The notes below the pieces were generated by a model that did not search any database, was not told the DNA's origin, and worked only from the letters and a program-made list of their open reading frames with translations. 64,000 bases of DNA from Nocardiopsis sp. FR4. Its GTDB lineage: Bacteria; Actinomycetota; Actinomycetes; Streptosporangiales; Streptosporangiaceae. Location: the NCBI RefSeq assembly GCF_009830945.1, contig NZ_VWVV01000029.1:1-64000 (forward strand), in the 5' to 3' direction. Of this stretch, positions 52,280 through 61,305 are shown one piece after another. How positions within the stretch are numbered: position 1 is the stretch's first letter; each line of letters starts with the position of its first letter. Position numbers and translations under genes: made by a program.

Positions 52280-52723
52280 ATGCCCCACACAGACCCCTCC
52301 CCCGACGCCGCGATCCGCTCGGCCGAATGGACCCTCCAGCACTACGGAGCCAACGCCGCCGTCACCCGCCTCCACGACACCCCCACCAGCACCAACGCAG
52401 TAGACGAAACCGCCTGGACCCCCGACTGGCCCTACTCCGGAGACCTCGCCCTCTTCATCGAGGAAAACCTGGTGCACCTCTACCTCCGAGGACAGACCTA
52501 CGCGCTTGCCGCCTTCGACTTCGAGGACCTCGAAGGCCTCGTCCCCCAGGCGATCCACCTCCTACGCACCAAGGAGCGCGCCGACAAGGAGGAGCGCGAG
52601 CGGACCATCCACGAGTACGCGGAGAAGCTCCATGCCTCCTACGCCTGCCACCTGGCCAGCCCGGAGCCCTGCATCACCTGCAAGGACTACGCCACCGCGT
52701 TCGTGAACAACCTCCCCGCCTAA
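52280..52723 (+). CDS. Hypothetical early protein
   Basis: A 147-aa acidic protein (NLVHLYLRGQTYALAAFDFE, then a Lys/Glu helix and CHLASPEPCITCKDYA, a possible metal site). Not recognised. The ATG at 52280 follows GGAAAGGA. Confidence 0.65.
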   Translation: MPHTDPSPDAAIRSAEWTLQHYGANAAVTRLHDTPTSTNAVDETAWTPDWPYSGDLALFIEENLVHLYLRGQTYALAAFDFEDLEGLVPQAIHLLRTKERADKEERERTIHEYAEKLHASYACHLASPEPCITCKDYATAFVNNLPA

Positions 52724-52787
52724 CCACCCCGCCCAGGGGGCGGCACCCCATGCCGCCCCTACCAGCCCCACCCCAGAAAGAGACGCC

Positions 52788-53513
52788 ATGATCCCCGACA
52801 ACATCCGCCGCAAGGTCCTCGCCCTGCTGGCAAAGGCCGAGGACCCCGCGACCACCGAAGCCGAGGCCGAGGCGTACACGGCGAAGGCCACCGAATGGAT
52901 GGCCCGCTACGGCATCGACCGCGCCCTGGCCGCCGACCGCAACCCCACCAACGACACCCCGACGGACAAGATCGTCACCATCCCCAACCCCCGCGCCATG
53001 GTGAAGGCCCAGTTGTTCTTCCGGATCGCGGAGGCCATGCGGTGCAAGACCGTCCGCATTCCCCACCGGCGCGGTAAGTCCAACGGCACGCAGCGCGTCC
53101 ACGTTTTCGGGTACACGTCCGACGTCGAGCGCGCGGAGGTCATGTACACCTCTCTCCTCCTTCAGATGATGAACGGTCTCGCGAAGATCACCACCGCCCC
53201 CGGAAACGTGCCGATCAAGACGTACAAGCGGTCCTGGGGCCACGGATTCGCGAACAGAGTGGGCGACCGTATCGAGGCCATCGAGCGCCAGGCCGCCCAG
53301 GAAGTCACCCCGCAGGCCGAAGGCCGTTCCACCGCCCTGGTACTCGCCAACCGATCCCAGGTGGTCGAAGCCCGCAAGAACACGGTGTACCAGCGCACCA
53401 CCCGAGGCCGGACCACCTTCAACCTGTCCGGATACCAGGCGGGCGCCGAAGCCGGGAACCGCGCGGACATCGGGCAGACCCGCCTGAACGGCCGGGCCGC
53501 ACTGGGCCGATAA
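52788..53513 (+). CDS. DUF2786 family protein
   Basis: A 241-aa protein whose start, RRKVLALLAKAEDPATTEAE followed by AEAYTAKATEWMARYGID, is the DUF2786 signature. This domain is common in actinobacteria and their phages, with unknown role. The remainder is basic and includes RIPHRRGKSNGTQRVHVFGY. Confidence 0.85.
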   Translation: MIPDNIRRKVLALLAKAEDPATTEAEAEAYTAKATEWMARYGIDRALAADRNPTNDTPTDKIVTIPNPRAMVKAQLFFRIAEAMRCKTVRIPHRRGKSNGTQRVHVFGYTSDVERAEVMYTSLLLQMMNGLAKITTAPGNVPIKTYKRSWGHGFANRVGDRIEAIERQAAQEVTPQAEGRSTALVLANRSQVVEARKNTVYQRTTRGRTTFNLSGYQAGAEAGNRADIGQTRLNGRAALGR

Positions 53514-53515
53514 CC

Positions 53516-54088
53516 ATGCCCACCATCTACTGCGCCACCGATGTCCAGACCACGCACGACCACTTTTCCCGACTGGCCGCAGCACGACGCAAACGCACGG
53601 CGATGCTCGGACAGTGGCGAATGCGCCTGGGTCTGGGCAGCACCGACCGGCCGGTGATGGACCACAGCAAGGTGGTGGGGTTCCGCTGCGAGGAGCCCCA
53701 CCACCTGCTCCCCGGATGGCGGTACGAGACCCGCACCCGGACCCTCCGACCGGACCGGCGCACGAACGACGGCCTCCTGGCCTCCGCCGAGCTACGCGAG
53801 ATCCCCAGCGGACGCATCGGAGGCAACCCCCAGGACCAGCCGTGGCCCGGAGGTATGCCCTCCACCGTCATGTACCGGCAACCCCCACCCGAAGGAGGGA
53901 GCCCGCGGTGGCGGATCGGCACCCCCAAAGCCTTCTTCTACGGCAACCGCCTGGCCATGGAGTGGGACCACATGCCCCCGGAACACGCCCAGCACATCCG
54001 GCTCGGCCTGTGGGAGGACGTCACCGCCGACTGGGAGTTCATGCTCCTCCTCCGATCCCTGACACCCCTACGAAAGGACGACCTGTGA
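53516..54088 (+). CDS. Hypothetical early protein
   Basis: A 190-aa protein rich in Trp, His and Pro (VVGFRCEEPHHLLPGWRYET, WRIGTPKAFFYGNRLAMEWD). Not recognised. It starts two bases after the DUF2786 stop and its stop overlaps the next GTG start. Confidence 0.65.
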   Translation: MPTIYCATDVQTTHDHFSRLAAARRKRTAMLGQWRMRLGLGSTDRPVMDHSKVVGFRCEEPHHLLPGWRYETRTRTLRPDRRTNDGLLASAELREIPSGRIGGNPQDQPWPGGMPSTVMYRQPPPEGGSPRWRIGTPKAFFYGNRLAMEWDHMPPEHAQHIRLGLWEDVTADWEFMLLLRSLTPLRKDDL

Positions 54089-54450
54089 GGATCCGGTTCC
54101 CCGGCACCCCGGTTCGCGTCGGTGAAACCTGGCGCCACTGCAACCCCCGAGACAAGATCGTCGTCCGCGTCACCAAGTTGTCCGACACCCGCATCGAGGT
54201 CGTAGACGCCGCGACGGGGAAACGCCCCCGTTCACTCCTGCGGCACTCCTTCCACGCCTCTCCGGTGACGCACACGGGAGCCCAGCGGAAGACTGGCTAC
54301 GTCCAGGTCAGCGCCGCGCCGCTCCCCACCCCAGAGGAAAGAATCCGCGACGCGATCCAGCTCGTCCGCGAAGCGAAGACCGCCACCAGCGTCGACCTCG
54401 ACAAGCTCCTAGCCGACCTGGACGAGGCGCTTCTCCCCCTCCCCTTCTGA
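54085..54450 (+). CDS. Hypothetical early protein
   Basis: A 121-aa protein: a basic beta-rich N-terminal part (RIRFPGTPVRVGETWRHCNP) and an acidic helical C-terminus. Not recognised. GTG start overlapping the previous stop, with AAAGGA upstream. Confidence 0.65.
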   Translation: MRIRFPGTPVRVGETWRHCNPRDKIVVRVTKLSDTRIEVVDAATGKRPRSLLRHSFHASPVTHTGAQRKTGYVQVSAAPLPTPEERIRDAIQLVREAKTATSVDLDKLLADLDEALLPLPF

Positions 54451-54458
54451 CCATCTCG

Positions 54459-54481
54459 GGGCCGCCCTGCGCGGGCGGCCC
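54459..54481 (+). terminator. Intercistronic hairpin, GGGCCGCCCC type, copy 4
   Basis: GGGCCGCCC (54459-54467) and GGGCGGCCC (54473-54481), followed by TTT. Confidence 0.72.
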
Positions 54482-54501
54482 TTTCACCCAGGAAGCCCCA
54501 C

Positions 54502-54948
54502 ATGCTTTACACCCTGCACTTCACCGGCCAGGCGACACGCACCGTCGACGTGGACGCCCTCGACCTCGACGAGGCTCTCGGGCAATGCGACGACTTCCCC
54601 TTCCACGACGACACCGACGTCGACATCGAATGGCACTACCACCACGCCACCCTTGATGGGCACCTGGTCCAGGAGGAGCCGAGTCTCCACGAACAGCTCA
54701 CGACGGAAGCCAACGGGCTCAACGAGGAGCTCATCAAGGCCCGTCGAGAGCTGGAGTTTTTGAAGGAGCAGGAACGGCTCCTCGACGCGGCGACCACGTT
54801 CGAGTTCACCGGGCCGCAGGGGACCGCGACCGTCACCCGACACCTCGACAGGTGGTTCGTGCACCACGCCGCAGCCGGACCTAAGGGGTGGGCCCAGTAC
54901 ACCACCCGCCCTGAGGCGATCGGCCGCGCCCAGGAGCTCGTCGGCTAA
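54502..54948 (+). CDS. Hypothetical early protein
   Basis: A 148-aa acidic protein: beta-rich N-terminus (LYTLHFTGQATRTVDVDALD), a coiled-coil (ANGLNEELIKARRELEFLKE, about residues 68-98) and a C-terminal FEFTGPQGTATVTRHLDRWF domain. Not recognised. Confidence 0.65.
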   Translation: MLYTLHFTGQATRTVDVDALDLDEALGQCDDFPFHDDTDVDIEWHYHHATLDGHLVQEEPSLHEQLTTEANGLNEELIKARRELEFLKEQERLLDAATTFEFTGPQGTATVTRHLDRWFVHHAAAGPKGWAQYTTRPEAIGRAQELVG

Positions 54949-55014
54949 TTCCCGTCGCTACCCGCCCCAGCCCGTTCCCGACCTCGGGGCGGGCCTTCCC
55001 GCTCTGGAGCTGAC

Positions 55015-55224
55015 ATGACCACCCGCCTCGCCCCCGAGTATCGGTCCCTGCACAAGGTCGCCAAGCGGCACGGTTGGACGGTGACCCGTCGCGCACGGCA
55101 TCTGGAGTGGCGACCACCCCACGGAGCCGGATGGGTCATCACCTCACTCACTCCGTCCGATCACCGCTCCTGGAAGAACGACCGCGCAGCGCTCCGCCGC
55201 GCCGGACTCCCCATCCCTCACTAG
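55015..55224 (+). CDS. HicA-like small protein
   Basis: A 69-aa basic protein with the dsRBD-like pattern of phage HicA relatives (AKRHGWTVTRRARHLEWRPP, then VITSLTPSDHRSWKNDRAAL). HicA toxins cleave mRNA and pair with HicB; no HicB is adjacent, and the catalytic-His position is only suggestive. Toxin activity is unproven. Confidence 0.65.
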   Translation: MTTRLAPEYRSLHKVAKRHGWTVTRRARHLEWRPPHGAGWVITSLTPSDHRSWKNDRAALRRAGLPIPH

Positions 55225-55240
55225 ACCTCGGAGAACCTCT

Positions 55241-56017
55241 ATGCACCACGACACCCACCGCGAGTGCGCTCGCGGACGACACTGCCGCTCCGCCACGACC
55301 ACCCTCGAGGGTCACCTCTCGCCCGCACTCACCTCGCGCACCTTCTGCGACCCGTGCGCGGCCGACATCACCCACGCCCTCCACCAGTTCCCCGAGCACT
55401 ACGAGGAGCTGGGGCACCTGCTCCGGGAGAAGAACAGACACACCACCGCGGAGAAGGTCTCCACCAGCCGCCCCGAACCGCCCTCCCCGCTGGACTTGGA
55501 GGTGGACCGGCTCATGGTCAACATGGGTGATCTCCTGGTGTCTTGGGAGGAGCGGGTCCGCGCCGTCGCCGGCCTCGATCCCGCCCCGGCCAACGTGTCG
55601 TGGGGGCAGCGCACTGAGATGATCCGCAGGGCCTGCCTCGTTCTCGCCCGGTTCGTGCCTACGCTGATCGGACTGTCACCTGAGCCGATGCGTCGTGTGC
55701 TCACCACGGAGGACCTCGGGAAGCTCCCGGAAGACGTTCTCGGGGTGGTCCGCCCGGAGTATGTCGACGCCTACCCCGACCTGTCCGGCGCCGACGCGGG
55801 ACGGGAAATCCTCTGGTTGCACCGCCGCGCCGAAGCAGTCACCGGGCAGGCCGTAAAGACCGTCACTCTGGACGGGGTGCCGTGTCCTTCCTGCGGGCTG
55901 ATGATGCTCACCCGCAGGGCTGGGGAGGATGCCGTGTGGTGTGCGGGGTGTCGGACCGCAATCCCTATCGGGGAGTACACGGAGTGGACCTGTCAGCTGA
56001 CACGACAGGTGGAGTGA
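55241..56017 (+). CDS. Hypothetical protein with zinc ribbon
   Basis: A 258-aa protein common in style to actinophage genomes: Cys-rich N-terminus (HRECARGRHCRS, FCDPCAAD) and a C-terminal ribbon (PCPSCGLMMLTRRAGEDAVW, CAGC near residue 241). The middle is helical. Function unknown. It is the last element gene before the IS insertion. Confidence 0.7.
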   Translation: MHHDTHRECARGRHCRSATTTLEGHLSPALTSRTFCDPCAADITHALHQFPEHYEELGHLLREKNRHTTAEKVSTSRPEPPSPLDLEVDRLMVNMGDLLVSWEERVRAVAGLDPAPANVSWGQRTEMIRRACLVLARFVPTLIGLSPEPMRRVLTTEDLGKLPEDVLGVVRPEYVDAYPDLSGADAGREILWLHRRAEAVTGQAVKTVTLDGVPCPSCGLMMLTRRAGEDAVWCAGCRTAIPIGEYTEWTCQLTRQVE

Positions 56018-56175
56018 CCTGTACCAAAGGGCGCCTTGTGACGAAGTGTCCTCTGTAGTGATCACGAGAGATATCGCGTGTCCCGAGGCTCGCGGTGGCA
56101 GGGATGGATGCTCGCCTGGCTTATGAAGGGACCCATGGTCTCAGCTGCCACCCCGATAAATTACCAGGAGGCAGT

Positions 56176-57145
56176 GAGGTTTTCTCAACGAAGATCATTT
56201 CCACTGCCCGTTGAGGACAAGAGCCGCGCGGGCAATGTCTCCGATCCGGTTCGGGCTAAGCGTGACACGCTTCAACGTCCTCCAGCGCTCCTTGAGCTCG
56301 GCGGCGGTGCGCTCGCCGAGCGCGCGAACGTGCCGCAACAGCGCGTTGTACATCCGGGTATCCGCGTGGAGCGCCCCTTCGCCTTTGCCCGTAGGGCGCT
56401 TGATGGGGGTGTGTACGCCGATACCCGCGCCCTGATAGCCCTTGTCCGCCAGGGTGGGCAGGCCCTCGGCCGCTGCTTTGTACAGGGCAGGCAGGGCGTG
56501 GATGCGGGCGGCGGTGATGTCGGGGGTGGAGCCGGGTTCGGCCTCGGAGACCCACAGCGGGGTGCCGTCCGGCGCGGACAGGAACTGGATGTTGCCGCCG
56601 AAGGCCTTGTGTTTCTGGCTGAACCACAGGTCATTGCCGTTCTCACGGACTTCCGCGAGACGGTCGGACTCGATCAGCGTGCCGTCGAGGACAAGGTGTG
56701 CCATGCCTTCGCTGTGACAGCGGGTCAGGACCTCATGTAGGTCGGGGGCCTGGTCGGTGAGGACGTCGATGCCTTCGTGTAGGTAGCGGTAGCCGGTGGC
56801 CTGGGAAACGTCGGCGTCACGGGCCAGGCAGTGCACGCAGCCGTGCTCACGGAACCAGCGCAGCACCAGCACCGCCTGGCGGAAGGGGCCGAGTGTCCGC
56901 GAGCCCTTCGGGGTGCCGATCCGCCGCCGGTGGGCGGCCAGGTGACGGGCGAGGAACTCAACGAGGTGGCGCGGGACGTCGAGGGTGGCAGAATAGGTGA
57001 CCAACGTGAAGCCTCTGGTAGCTACGGACATGATCTTGTGGTGAGACCTGTCCTACCAGGGGTTTCACGTCTGTCTGGGGTCAGGGTCGGCCCGTACCGT
57101 CTTGTGTTCGCTCACAGCAACCTGCTATTTCGCTGAGAAAACCTC
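56176..57145 (-). mobile_element. IS5-type insertion sequence, 970 bp
   Basis: Terminal inverted repeats GAGGTTTTCTCAACGAA (left, from 56176) and GAGGTTTTCTCAGCGAA (right, read inward from 57145) match at 16 of 17 positions. The trinucleotide AGT flanks both ends (56173-56175 and 57146-57148) as a target duplication. One transposase gene fills it. Confidence 0.88.
56195..57031 (-). CDS. IS5 family transposase
   Basis: A 278-aa DDE transposase. N-terminal helix-turn-helix region includes LARDADVSQATGYRYLHEGI; catalytic segments are LVLDGTLIESDR (first Asp), TLADKGYQGAG (second Asp), and the Glu lies in the C-terminal part near ALGERTAAELKERW. Length and frame are intact and both ends are present, so it may be active. 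Confidence 0.9.
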   Translation of the reverse strand: MSVATRGFTLVTYSATLDVPRHLVEFLARHLAAHRRRIGTPKGSRTLGPFRQAVLVLRWFREHGCVHCLARDADVSQATGYRYLHEGIDVLTDQAPDLHEVLTRCHSEGMAHLVLDGTLIESDRLAEVRENGNDLWFSQKHKAFGGNIQFLSAPDGTPLWVSEAEPGSTPDITAARIHALPALYKAAAEGLPTLADKGYQGAGIGVHTPIKRPTGKGEGALHADTRMYNALLRHVRALGERTAAELKERWRTLKRVTLSPNRIGDIARAALVLNGQWK

Positions 57146-57593
57146 AGTGGTGGCTGAGTTCCCCGGGAGCATGATGCCCGCTCCACTTGGGAGCCCCGGC
57201 CTGCAGCCAAGATCACCGCATGGAGTCACTAAAGGTAACGATTTCGGCGGGATAATCTCACCCAGGGTGAACCAGGCCCATAGCCTGCACACCTGTTTCC
57301 GCTGTCCCGATCGCTCTTGGCCACACCAAAGCCTTTGAGCACGGCGAAGGCACACCTGCGCACGCTCGCCAATACCACAACTAACCCCAGAAACACATCA
57401 CCCTCAAATGCAACAAAAGAATAAATTTCTCACAAAGAAACAGCATACTCCACTGTCGCGAGAAAGTTAATGCAGGTCAACCGCACTTAGGGCGAAACAT
57501 CACTCTAACCATGAACCATGGCTTCATGTTCAGCTAAACCTTATGGTACGATCACCATGAAACATGCATTAGTTTCCCCCATAAGAGAGAAAG
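57146..57593. promoter_or_regulatory. AT-rich flank and promoter of the exported-protein cassette
   Basis: About 450 bases without a supported gene. GC content falls from left to right. Upstream of the first cassette gene are CATGAA (57510-57515) and TTCATG (57523-57528), an inverted pair, and a possible promoter TTCATG / TACGAT with 18-base spacing (TACGAT near 57547). AGAGAGAAAG directly precedes the ATG at 57594. Confidence 0.45.
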
Positions 57594-58658
57594 ATGTTCC
57601 CCCAAAAAAGAACTCAGATCGCAGCCTCTCTTCTTGGAATCAGCCTCGTTGGAATCGTACCAAGCAACGCATTTGCCAATGAGTCAAACCAAGATCCCTT
57701 TGCTCAGCTGCAAACCGCCAAAATCGATCTTGGTGAGATCGATATCAATACACCATCTCACGTGTCGACCTTCAGCTCGACAGACGAATCTACTTCCAAA
57801 GTAGATGAATATCTGGAACAGCAGGCGCGGGAGGGAAACCTCGTTGATATCGGCGATGTGAGAACGGCACAGCTAGCTGATCCACTCACAGAAGGCACAA
57901 TTGATCTCGTATGGGTAGATGGTCTCATTCCCAGCGAGATCAACCGGTCCGAGCTGCCACTGGATGACGAACAAAGCCAAAGCGGCATCGGTGTAGGATT
58001 CGCCCAGGAACCCGCGACAGAAGAAGAATTCAACTCCCAGACAGTAGGCATGGGATACAACTATGCAGAGCCAAATGGGATGTATAGAGTATCTAACGAC
58101 TGCTGGTGGGGGTATTTTGAGCCAGCCTATTCATCCGAAGCCGGAAACCATCATCAAATGATGAGTTGCTATGAGAAATGGGCCGAATCAGGCACCAGGG
58201 AATGGGCATATAACCGGTGGGGGCTTTGGGACATGGCCGCTCACTCTTGGGGCAGAGCTGAGACAGTCGATTACACTATTCGCAGTCGCCCTTGGGCAGG
58301 AACCTCGAGCGACATCACCAAGCTCAATAGGTGGGTTCCCCTCGGTCCTTCGCAGTGCACTCCTTCAGGAGGCACTTTCAGCCTGACCTTCGCAGGAGCC
58401 GGGATCTCCGTTCCTATTGGAGACTGCACCAATACAGAGGTTGATCCCAATCTCGCTGAACGTTCAATGGGTATCGACTGGAATGGGAAAAGCAGTAACC
58501 AACTGGGGCTCGACTTCGCAATGCATGTGACGGCTCGCGACTCCAGCCTCATCCCCTCGTTCGCAGACTACAACTGGGCTGAAGTCCAGAACTGCGGAGC
58601 ATTCTGCGCTCCTGGTAACCCGGTCTATGCACATGTCCACAAAGATAGCGGCTGGTAA
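57594..58658 (+). CDS. Exported protein of unknown function (cassette gene 1)
   Basis: A 354-aa secreted protein. The signal peptide (ASLLGISLVGIVPSNAFA) is cleaved after about residue 28. Residues ~29-135 are a polar, acidic pro-like region; the rest is Trp/Tyr/Cys-rich (NDCWWGYFEPAYSSE, CYEKWAES) with eight or so Cys that could form disulfides. I recognise no family. Codon and base use are strikingly AT-rich against the host, marking recent transfer. Confidence 0.75.
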   Translation: MFPQKRTQIAASLLGISLVGIVPSNAFANESNQDPFAQLQTAKIDLGEIDINTPSHVSTFSSTDESTSKVDEYLEQQAREGNLVDIGDVRTAQLADPLTEGTIDLVWVDGLIPSEINRSELPLDDEQSQSGIGVGFAQEPATEEEFNSQTVGMGYNYAEPNGMYRVSNDCWWGYFEPAYSSEAGNHHQMMSCYEKWAESGTREWAYNRWGLWDMAAHSWGRAETVDYTIRSRPWAGTSSDITKLNRWVPLGPSQCTPSGGTFSLTFAGAGISVPIGDCTNTEVDPNLAERSMGIDWNGKSSNQLGLDFAMHVTARDSSLIPSFADYNWAEVQNCGAFCAPGNPVYAHVHKDSGW

Positions 58659-58687
58659 ATAAGTTGCTTCAATTGAAGAACAATGGG

Positions 58688-59953
58688 ATGCCTCGCACCA
58701 AGCGGGGCATCCCGCCCTTGTATTTTATTTTTATTTCATTTCTTGCGCTCGCAGTAGTGGGTTCTCTTTGTTACATAAAAACAACAGGCGTGGGCACTAT
58801 CCGGTCCGCAGGTCCGCTTGAGAAAGAAGATCCATGTGAGAATCCAACACCAAGAGAAACTTGCTCTTTTGTTGCCACTGGTTCGGGTACAAGTCGCTAC
58901 GGGTTCATAAGAGGAACAGGCGAAGAAGCAGTCATCGTTGATGTGGGTGGCCCAGGGTCTTCCATCCTCTCAGGCAGTATAAGGTTGGAAGAACTTGCTT
59001 CCTCCTTCTCTCTCCCGAACGATTATAGCTTCGTCTTCGTCGAGGAACCTTGGGTCCAAAAAGATAACTCCGAAGACTGCAGGAACATGCTGCAAACCTT
59101 CTATGCCGAAACGCGGAAGGAAGGAAGCCCGAACTCAGGATCAGCAGAAGCACTCGTTAAAAATTGTCAAATTGAAAACCAGGAATCATGGAGTTTCACG
59201 AAAGAATCTTATAGTGAAATCGTTGAAGCGATCGAGATAAAGGAAGATGTCAAAGTAAAAGCCTTCCTAGGTTACTCATTCGGTTCCGCCAGGCTTTCCT
59301 ATCTGGAAGGACGCGACTTGGACTGGGTGACATTGATCAGGCCTTTTCCGGTTGGCGCAAGCGGGGAAGAACTGATCAACTCCAGAGCAAACCAAGCCCA
59401 AAAAATAATCAGCAACATGGAAACAAGTAGACTGCCAGGCGGGAATAACCTAAATGGGAGATCTATTCCAGTAGAAGAGTTCGACTATATATCCGCAGAA
59501 ATAGCCCTAGGCTATCTCACCCCTCGAGAAATATCTGTTTACTCAGATAAGTTGCGCGAAAGACAAGATGACCAGCTGGCTGGAGAGCTATCTGATTCGC
59601 TCTGGCTAAGGTATGGCGAAAGCTCGATGTCTCCAGCTTACCTATCCTACCTGTCAGAGGTCTGCAACATAACTTCGGGTTGGCCCCAGGAAGAGTACTC
59701 GAGTCACAGTCACCTTTCTGTGATTTCTGGAATGCACACCCCTTGCTCTTTTATGGATGGCCAATACCAAGATTTTTCCGTTTCATCAAAGGAAACTTGC
59801 GTGGTGGTTTCCGAAAATGATCCATTGACTGATCCCGGCTTGATTAGAAGATATTTTGAGGAAATCGAAGATGTCACGTGGATCGAGTCCAAAGAAAACT
59901 CCCACCACTCTTCCGATGGAACCATGGAATGTCTAAACGCCATTCAAAAATAA
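58688..59953 (+). CDS. Membrane-anchored alpha/beta-hydrolase-like protein (cassette gene 2)
   Basis: About 421 aa with an N-terminal membrane anchor (PLYFIFISFLALAVVGSLCY) and an extracytoplasmic domain of alpha/beta-hydrolase type. Visible: VDVGGPGSS (oxyanion region), nucleophile motif GYSFG near residue 195, Asp in SENDPLTDPGL and His in NSHHSSDG near the end. This order resembles secreted tripeptidyl-peptidase-like hydrolases; substrate unknown. The frame extends upstream to a TTG at 58664; the ATG at 58688 has GAAG in front. Same AT-rich composition as its neighbours. Confidence 0.7.
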   Translation: MPRTKRGIPPLYFIFISFLALAVVGSLCYIKTTGVGTIRSAGPLEKEDPCENPTPRETCSFVATGSGTSRYGFIRGTGEEAVIVDVGGPGSSILSGSIRLEELASSFSLPNDYSFVFVEEPWVQKDNSEDCRNMLQTFYAETRKEGSPNSGSAEALVKNCQIENQESWSFTKESYSEIVEAIEIKEDVKVKAFLGYSFGSARLSYLEGRDLDWVTLIRPFPVGASGEELINSRANQAQKIISNMETSRLPGGNNLNGRSIPVEEFDYISAEIALGYLTPREISVYSDKLRERQDDQLAGELSDSLWLRYGESSMSPAYLSYLSEVCNITSGWPQEEYSSHSHLSVISGMHTPCSFMDGQYQDFSVSSKETCVVVSENDPLTDPGLIRRYFEEIEDVTWIESKENSHHSSDGTMECLNAIQK

Positions 59954-60035
59954 CTATTAGCATCCGCCTCTCCGTTTTTCTGATCGGTAATCTTCTATGT
60001 TTGGAAGTTCACAAAAAACATGGGGTCATGGTCGA

Positions 60036-61166
60036 ATGAAGTCAAAGGCAAAGGTGGCATCCCAGCTTCTGGTACTAACCTTCCTGATAGCTTCCTGTGC
60101 TACATCTCAGGAACATCAGTGGAATGCGAAAATTTCCGTGAGCAATATTTCGGAGAGCCCGCTCGCCCTGCGTAATGAACACAGTCTCATCTGGTCCGGC
60201 GAAGAGCTACTGGTTTGGGGTGGCCACAGCACAACTCAGCACGACTCCTTCTCCGATGGCGCCGCCTATTCACCTGAAACTGATTCCTGGCGAAGGATAG
60301 CGGAGGGAGAACTGGAGCCGAGAACCCGACACACAGCCGTCCTAGTAAGAGAACGAATGCTGGTCTGGGGCGGGTTCACTCCTGATTATTCTAACCGCGA
60401 AGACGGTCACCTGACACGAGAAGGAGCCTTCTACGACCCTAAAACGGATACTTGGGAACCTATTGCGGAAGCGCCGGAGGCGAGGTCCTCGGCACGAGCG
60501 GTCAACCTCGACCAGCATGTGATTTTTGCAGGAGGATATAATGAACTTGGAAGCAATAGTCTTCTCATATACTCACTAGTGGATGACACCTGGGAAACCA
60601 TCCCCTTAACAGGGGCAGATGCGGGTTTCCAGGTATACGACCTGCAAGTGCTCAATGACTCGGTAATGATCATCGGAAATTCTTCGCTCAAACTGTCCAT
60701 GGCGATGTTCCGTGTGGGTGAAACAAGCGCTCCAGTCCAGAGCATCACCGGTTTGGAGGAGATCCAGGCGGAGCACATTTTCACAGGGCTGGCAATCTCG
60801 CCTACGGGTGAAGCGCTAATGGCGGTGCGAGGCGGAGAACAAACAAATCTGTATGAGCTTGACGAACAGGGTCAGGCGGAATTGGTAGGCGAACTAGATT
60901 ACAGCGATTTTCGCCCTCCAGTTTCCTCAGCCTCTTATCAATCCCAGGCGGGAGAAATGGAGTTCCTAAACGAGGCTATGTTGATAGCAACCGCACCTGG
61001 GGAATTTAGCCTTTGGAATCTGGAGGAAGGTACACACCACCGTTCACAGGAAAATGAACTGAAAGGCTACTGCGACCTTCTCATACCCATTTCGGAGAAT
61101 ACATTGCTCGGCTGGGGCGGTTTTGGATGTGAACCGACAGGAGTCAAGGTCGACATGAATACCTAG
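60036..61166 (+). CDS. Kelch-repeat lipoprotein (cassette gene 3)
   Basis: A 376-aa surface lipoprotein. The signal peptide ends in lipobox LIASC (Cys21). The rest has Kelch-type beta-propeller repeats, each with a WGG or GG turn: LLVWGGHSTTQ, MLVWGGFTPDY with YDPKTDTWEP, VIFAGGYNELG with YSLVDDTWET, and LLGWGGFG at the end. Such propellers bind proteins or glycans. An upstream in-frame ATG at 59997 is less likely because it would bury the signal peptide. Third gene of the AT-rich cassette. Confidence 0.75.
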   Translation: MKSKAKVASQLLVLTFLIASCATSQEHQWNAKISVSNISESPLALRNEHSLIWSGEELLVWGGHSTTQHDSFSDGAAYSPETDSWRRIAEGELEPRTRHTAVLVRERMLVWGGFTPDYSNREDGHLTREGAFYDPKTDTWEPIAEAPEARSSARAVNLDQHVIFAGGYNELGSNSLLIYSLVDDTWETIPLTGADAGFQVYDLQVLNDSVMIIGNSSLKLSMAMFRVGETSAPVQSITGLEEIQAEHIFTGLAISPTGEALMAVRGGEQTNLYELDEQGQAELVGELDYSDFRPPVSSASYQSQAGEMEFLNEAMLIATAPGEFSLWNLEEGTHHRSQENELKGYCDLLIPISENTLLGWGGFGCEPTGVKVDMNT

Positions 61167-61303
61167 TGCTCCGTTAGCAGGGTTAGAGATCCTACGTCTA
61201 TCTGTTTCTGGAATTTAAGGACAGGTTAGTTCTGATCGGGTCATATGAGGGCCTTTGGGTGGATCGGTGACGAGTTCAAAAAGCACAAGCTTGATCACTT
61301 GCT
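61167..61303. other. Unassigned spacer between cassette and second IS
   Basis: No gene. It contains GGGTTAGAGATCCTACG and GGTCATATGAGGGCC segments that may be remnants of another mobile element, but I cannot identify them. Confidence 0.3.
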
Positions 61304-61305
61304 TA

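Noticed and set aside
57125..57355. A minus-strand open frame across the IS right end
   Set aside because: It crosses the IS boundary and has no ribosome binding site or recognisable content.
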